Below are positions 6,707-8,658 of a DNA stretch of 8,658 nt, piece after piece. Made by a program: the position numbers and the translations under genes. The stretch lies in the NCBI GenBank assembly GCA_017547315.1, contig JAFYQA010000111.1:1-8658 (forward strand), read 5' to 3'. The stretch's first letter is position 1. Every line of letters starts with the position of its first letter. This stretch comes from Roseburia sp. (GTDB taxonomy: Bacteria; Bacillota_A; Clostridia; Lachnospirales; Lachnospiraceae). Under the pieces are notes generated by a model, which was not told where the DNA came from, made no database searches, and was given only the letters and a program-made list of their open reading frames with translations.

Positions 6707-7276
6707 TTAAATTTCCATCTTAACTTTTGCTTCTTCTTCTGCTTCCTGCTTGAATTCTTCCATCTGAACCGGGTTCATAGATGGAAGTTCATCAATTGAT
6801 TGAACGCCAAAACTTCTTAAAAATTCCTCAGTTGTTCCAAATAAAAGCGGACGTCCCGGTGCATCAAGTCTTCCCAATTCACACACCAGGTTGTATTCCA
6901 TAAGCTTACTTACTGCATGGTCACAGGATACACCTCTAATTTTTTCTATCTCCACTTTTGTAATCGGCTGTTTATACGCAATAATCGAAAGCGTCTCTAA
7001 TAAAACCTCCGTCAAAGCATGACGTTTCGGCTGTTTTGCAATACGAATGAGATACTCATACATCTCACTTTTCGTACACATCTGATAAGAACCATCTAAT
7101 TCGATAATTTGTAATCCGGTAGAATCATCTGCATAATGCTCCATCATACGCTCTATAATTGCTTTTGTCTTTTTCTTGTCTAATTCGATTGCATCCGCAA
7201 TTTTCTCTAACTCAACAGATTCTCCCATTGTAAAAAGAATTGCTTCAATAATCGCTTCATAATTCTTATTTTCCAT
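6707..7276 (-). CDS. scpB: Segregation and condensation protein B
   Basis: This 189-residue protein is the winged-helix (kite) subunit of the SMC-ScpAB condensin. It dimerises and binds the central part of ScpA to help compact and separate the chromosome. Two hallmark blocks are visible: ETLSIIAYKQPITKVEIEKI (94-113) and GRLDAPGRPLLFGTTEEFL (135-153), followed by the usual FGVQSIDELP. The N-terminal winged helix covers about residues 5-80. The tail (172-189) is acidic and lysine-rich, as in many homologues. It lies 17 bp after scpA with only a weak ribosome binding site, which suggests translational coupling. It ends immediately before an intrinsic terminator. Length is typical for the family. 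Confidence 0.97.
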   Translation of the reverse strand: MENKNYEAIIEAILFTMGESVELEKIADAIELDKKKTKAIIERMMEHYADDSTGLQIIELDGSYQMCTKSEMYEYLIRIAKQPKRHALTEVLLETLSIIAYKQPITKVEIEKIRGVSCDHAVSKLMEYNLVCELGRLDAPGRPLLFGTTEEFLRSFGVQSIDELPSMNPVQMEEFKQEAEEEAKVKMEI

Positions 7277-7293
7277 AACTTTTACTTGTACTC

Positions 7294-8043
7294 TTATGCA
7301 ACAATCTTAGACTGAATATGGATATCATCAAATGTTTTATCCTGAGTGATAAATATTTTACCCACTTTCATCAATTCAAGAATCGCCAAAAAAGTAACAA
7401 TAATCTCCATTTTACTTGACTGTGCTTCTAATAAACTGCGGAAACTGAAATTACTGTGCGTCAGACAATAATCCTCTAGTAACGCCATTTTATCAGATAA
7501 AGACACTTCTTCTTTTTCAATCTTACCAAATTTTGAACGAACAGGATCGATTTTTTCTACCTGTTTTTTCATAACCGATTTGAAAATATCATTAAGTTTC
7601 GCCAATGTCAAGTCTGACACTAGTTCCTTTACATCAACCGGCTGCTCATATTCCGCTACTTCTGCCGGAATTGTCGGCTCCTTGAAAAGTACCTTCTGTG
7701 CATCCATCTGACGGTCACGAAGCTCATATGCCATACACTTGTACATCTTGTATTCTAATAATTGCTGAACCAATTCATTTCTTGGATCTTCTACCTCTTC
7801 ATCCTCTGTCGGGACAGCTGGAAGAAGCATGCGTGACTTAATATCTATCAAAGTCGCAGCCATCACTAAGAATTCCGACATAACGTTTAAATCATTACGC
7901 TTCATCTCAGCAATATACTCCAAATACTGTGCCGTAATCTCTACGATTGGAATGTCATAAATATTCACTTTATTCTTATCCAGTAGGTGTAATAATAAGT
8001 CTAATGGACCTTCGAACACCTGTAACTTTACGGTAATACCCAT
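7294..8043 (-). CDS. scpA: Segregation and condensation protein A (kleisin)
   Basis: This 249-residue kleisin bridges the SMC ATPase heads in the SMC-ScpAB condensin and recruits ScpB. The N-terminal signature FEGPLDLLLHLLDKNKVNIYDI (10-31) and SEFLVMAATLIDIKSRMLLP (56-75) form the SMC-neck-binding helical domain. An acidic linker (79-88) leads into the ScpB-binding middle. The C-terminal winged helix ends in VTFLAILELMKVGKIFITQ (216-234). The ATG follows GAGGG (8051-8055) with a 7-nt spacer. It is first in a two-gene operon with its own promoter at 8115-8143. Length and motif order are those of an intact family member. Confidence 0.97.
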   Translation of the reverse strand: MGITVKLQVFEGPLDLLLHLLDKNKVNIYDIPIVEITAQYLEYIAEMKRNDLNVMSEFLVMAATLIDIKSRMLLPAVPTEDEEVEDPRNELVQQLLEYKMYKCMAYELRDRQMDAQKVLFKEPTIPAEVAEYEQPVDVKELVSDLTLAKLNDIFKSVMKKQVEKIDPVRSKFGKIEKEEVSLSDKMALLEDYCLTHSNFSFRSLLEAQSSKMEIIVTFLAILELMKVGKIFITQDKTFDDIHIQSKIVA

Positions 8044-8062
8044 GCTCTATCCCTCATTCTAA

Positions 8063-8085
8063 TTGTCAACCGAAAATTGTGACAA
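8063..8085 (-). promoter_or_regulatory. Inverted repeat in the scpA leader
   Basis: TTGTCA (8063-8068) and TGACAA (8080-8085) form a perfect 6-bp inverted repeat with an 11-nt spacer. It lies in the transcribed leader, 8 nt upstream of the scpA ribosome binding site. It could be a small RNA hairpin or an operator; no known regulator motif was recognised. Confidence 0.35.
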
Positions 8086-8114
8086 GTAAACATTCACATT
8101 GTTTTGCACCATAG

Positions 8115-8143
8115 ATTGTACTAGGTTTTTCCAAAAAATTCAA
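8115..8143 (-). promoter_or_regulatory. Sigma-A-type promoter of scpAB
   Basis: On the minus strand: TTGAAT (8143-8138), 17-bp spacer, TACAAT (8120-8115). The -10 box and spacing are the same as in the decarboxylase-operon promoter. Transcription would begin near 8108, giving a leader of about 65 nt. Confidence 0.8.
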
Positions 8144-8207
8144 GTCCTCAGTCACAAGATTTAGTGTTTATTTTTCAAAACATCTACTATAATTAGTACC
8201 CTACAGA

Positions 8208-8237
8208 TTGACATATTATACAGGCTTTGTCGATAAA
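8208..8237 (+). promoter_or_regulatory. Probable promoter of the plus-strand carboxypeptidase gene
   Basis: A perfect TTGACA (8208-8213) is followed after 18 bp by GATAAA (8232-8237), four of six matches to TATAAT. Transcription would start about 35 nt before the ATG at 8278. It diverges from the scpAB promoter, their -35 boxes being about 65 bp apart. Confidence 0.6.
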
Positions 8238-8253
8238 ATATAGAAGAAAGCCT
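8222..8253. promoter_or_regulatory. Inverted repeat enclosing the -10 box
   Basis: AGGCTTT (8222-8228) and AAAGCCT (8247-8253) form a perfect 7-bp inverted repeat with an 18-nt spacer that contains the -10 box of the plus-strand promoter. The position would suit an operator. As an RNA hairpin it would be only partly transcribed. There is no T-tract, so it is not a terminator. Confidence 0.4.
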
Positions 8254-8277
8254 CAAAAATATGGAAAGGAGCATACT

Positions 8278-8658
8278 ATGACGGGTTTTGTCACATTGTT
8301 TCTTAGTATCTCTTTATTTGTCGCACAATTCACCCATACTGCCATCCCAATCCTACATACAACATTTCCTACTTCTTTTAATAACGAAACAGACACTGGT
8401 AATGAATTGTCAACCACTGCAATATCCAGCAACGACAATTCTCTTGGTCTCACCTGCGGAAGTGCAATTTTAATGGAAGCTTCAACCGGGACGGTTATTT
8501 ATGAAAAAAATGCAACTGAACCGTTCCGCCCTGCCAGCATCACCAAGATTATGACCTTGATTTTAATTTTTGATGCCCTTGCAGAAAAAAGAATTGCTAT
8601 GGAAGATACCGTCACGGTATCGGAATACGCTTCTAGTATGGGTGGCTCTCAGGTTTAT
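8278..8658 (+). CDS. D-alanyl-D-alanine carboxypeptidase, N-terminal part (3' end cut by window)
   Basis: The frame runs from the ATG at 8278 to the right edge (127 codons, no stop). The start follows AAAGGAG (8265-8271) with a 6-nt spacer. Residues 3-18 are hydrophobic and act as a signal peptide or anchor, although no basic residue precedes them. A Ser/Thr/Asn-rich spacer (about 28-56) leads to the transpeptidase-like domain: SAILMEASTGTVIYEKN (62-78) and PASITKIMTL (85-94), with nucleophile Ser87 and Lys90 of the SxxK motif. The text matches DacF-type type-5 penicillin-binding proteins, which remove terminal D-Ala from peptidoglycan. The SxN and KTG motifs lie beyond the window. Its proximal domain differs clearly from the carboxypeptidase at 5329-6558 (ASITK versus ASTTK), so the two are paralogues, not a recent duplicate. 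Confidence 0.9.
   Translation, partial: MTGFVTLFLSISLFVAQFTHTAIPILHTTFPTSFNNETDTGNELSTTAISSNDNSLGLTCGSAILMEASTGTVIYEKNATEPFRPASITKIMTLILIFDALAEKRIAMEDTVTVSEYASSMGGSQVY

Noticed and set aside
8080..8100. TGTGA...TCACA inverted repeat resembling a CRP site
   Set aside because: The spacer is 11 bp, whereas CRP-type sites have 6, and it lies downstream of the scpA transcription start.
8188..8193. Perfect TATAAT on the plus strand upstream of the second carboxypeptidase gene
   Set aside because: No sequence resembling TTGACA occurs 16-18 bp upstream, and the TTGACA at 8208 gives a better-placed promoter closer to the gene.
8253..8453. Minus-strand open frame of 66 codons
   Set aside because: It is antisense to the start of the plus-strand carboxypeptidase, which has a good ribosome binding site, signal segment and SxxK motif. 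The minus frame shows no domain or ribosome binding site.

Overview
The window reads as chromosomal DNA of a low-to-moderate-GC anaerobic Firmicute, most likely a Clostridia member of the Lachnospiraceae type. The grounds are strong AGGAGG-type ribosome binding sites, a biotin-dependent sodium-pump decarboxylase operon with a lipoprotein-like gamma subunit, and a scpA-scpB pair beside D-alanyl-D-alanine carboxypeptidase genes. The taxon is an inference from gene content and protein style; no rRNA or marker search was possible. There are no mobile elements, tRNA/rRNA genes or CRISPR arrays.

Region 1 (1-5255, all minus strand) is a five-gene operon read right to left: a 12S/MmdA-like carboxyltransferase, an OadG-like gamma subunit, a free biotinyl carrier protein, the OadB sodium-pump subunit, and a 5S-type OadA carboxyltransferase that runs off the left edge. 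A clean sigma-A promoter (TTGAAA, 17 bp, TACAAT) lies about 70-95 bp upstream of the first start codon, with a Rex-like palindrome just upstream of it. The first four genes are 19-28 bp apart with strong ribosome binding sites. Between oadB and oadA there is an 86-bp gap filled by two tandem RNA hairpins. Having both a 12S-type and a 5S-type carboxyltransferase with one biotin carrier recalls the Propionibacterium transcarboxylase (12S + 5S + 1.3S), here attached to a Na+ pump. The enzyme could therefore move CO2 between an acyl-CoA and pyruvate/oxaloacetate and couple decarboxylation to Na+ export. The 12S-like subunit is divergent in several active-site motifs, so its substrate is open. This is the most interesting part of the window.

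Region 2 (5329-6558, minus) is a secreted D-alanyl-D-alanine carboxypeptidase (type-5 low-molecular-weight penicillin-binding protein). Region 3 (6653-8143, minus) is scpA-scpB, the kleisin and winged-helix partners of SMC, with its own promoter and a strong intrinsic terminator directly after scpB. Region 4 (8144-8658, plus) is a divergent promoter region and the first 127 codons of a second D-alanyl-D-alanine carboxypeptidase, cut by the right edge. The scpAB genes are thus flanked on both sides by peptidoglycan carboxypeptidases.

The operon genes and the cell-wall genes differ visibly in codon use: the operon favours a narrow set of codons (CCA, CGT, CAG), as expected for high expression, while the carboxypeptidase at 5329-6558 does not.
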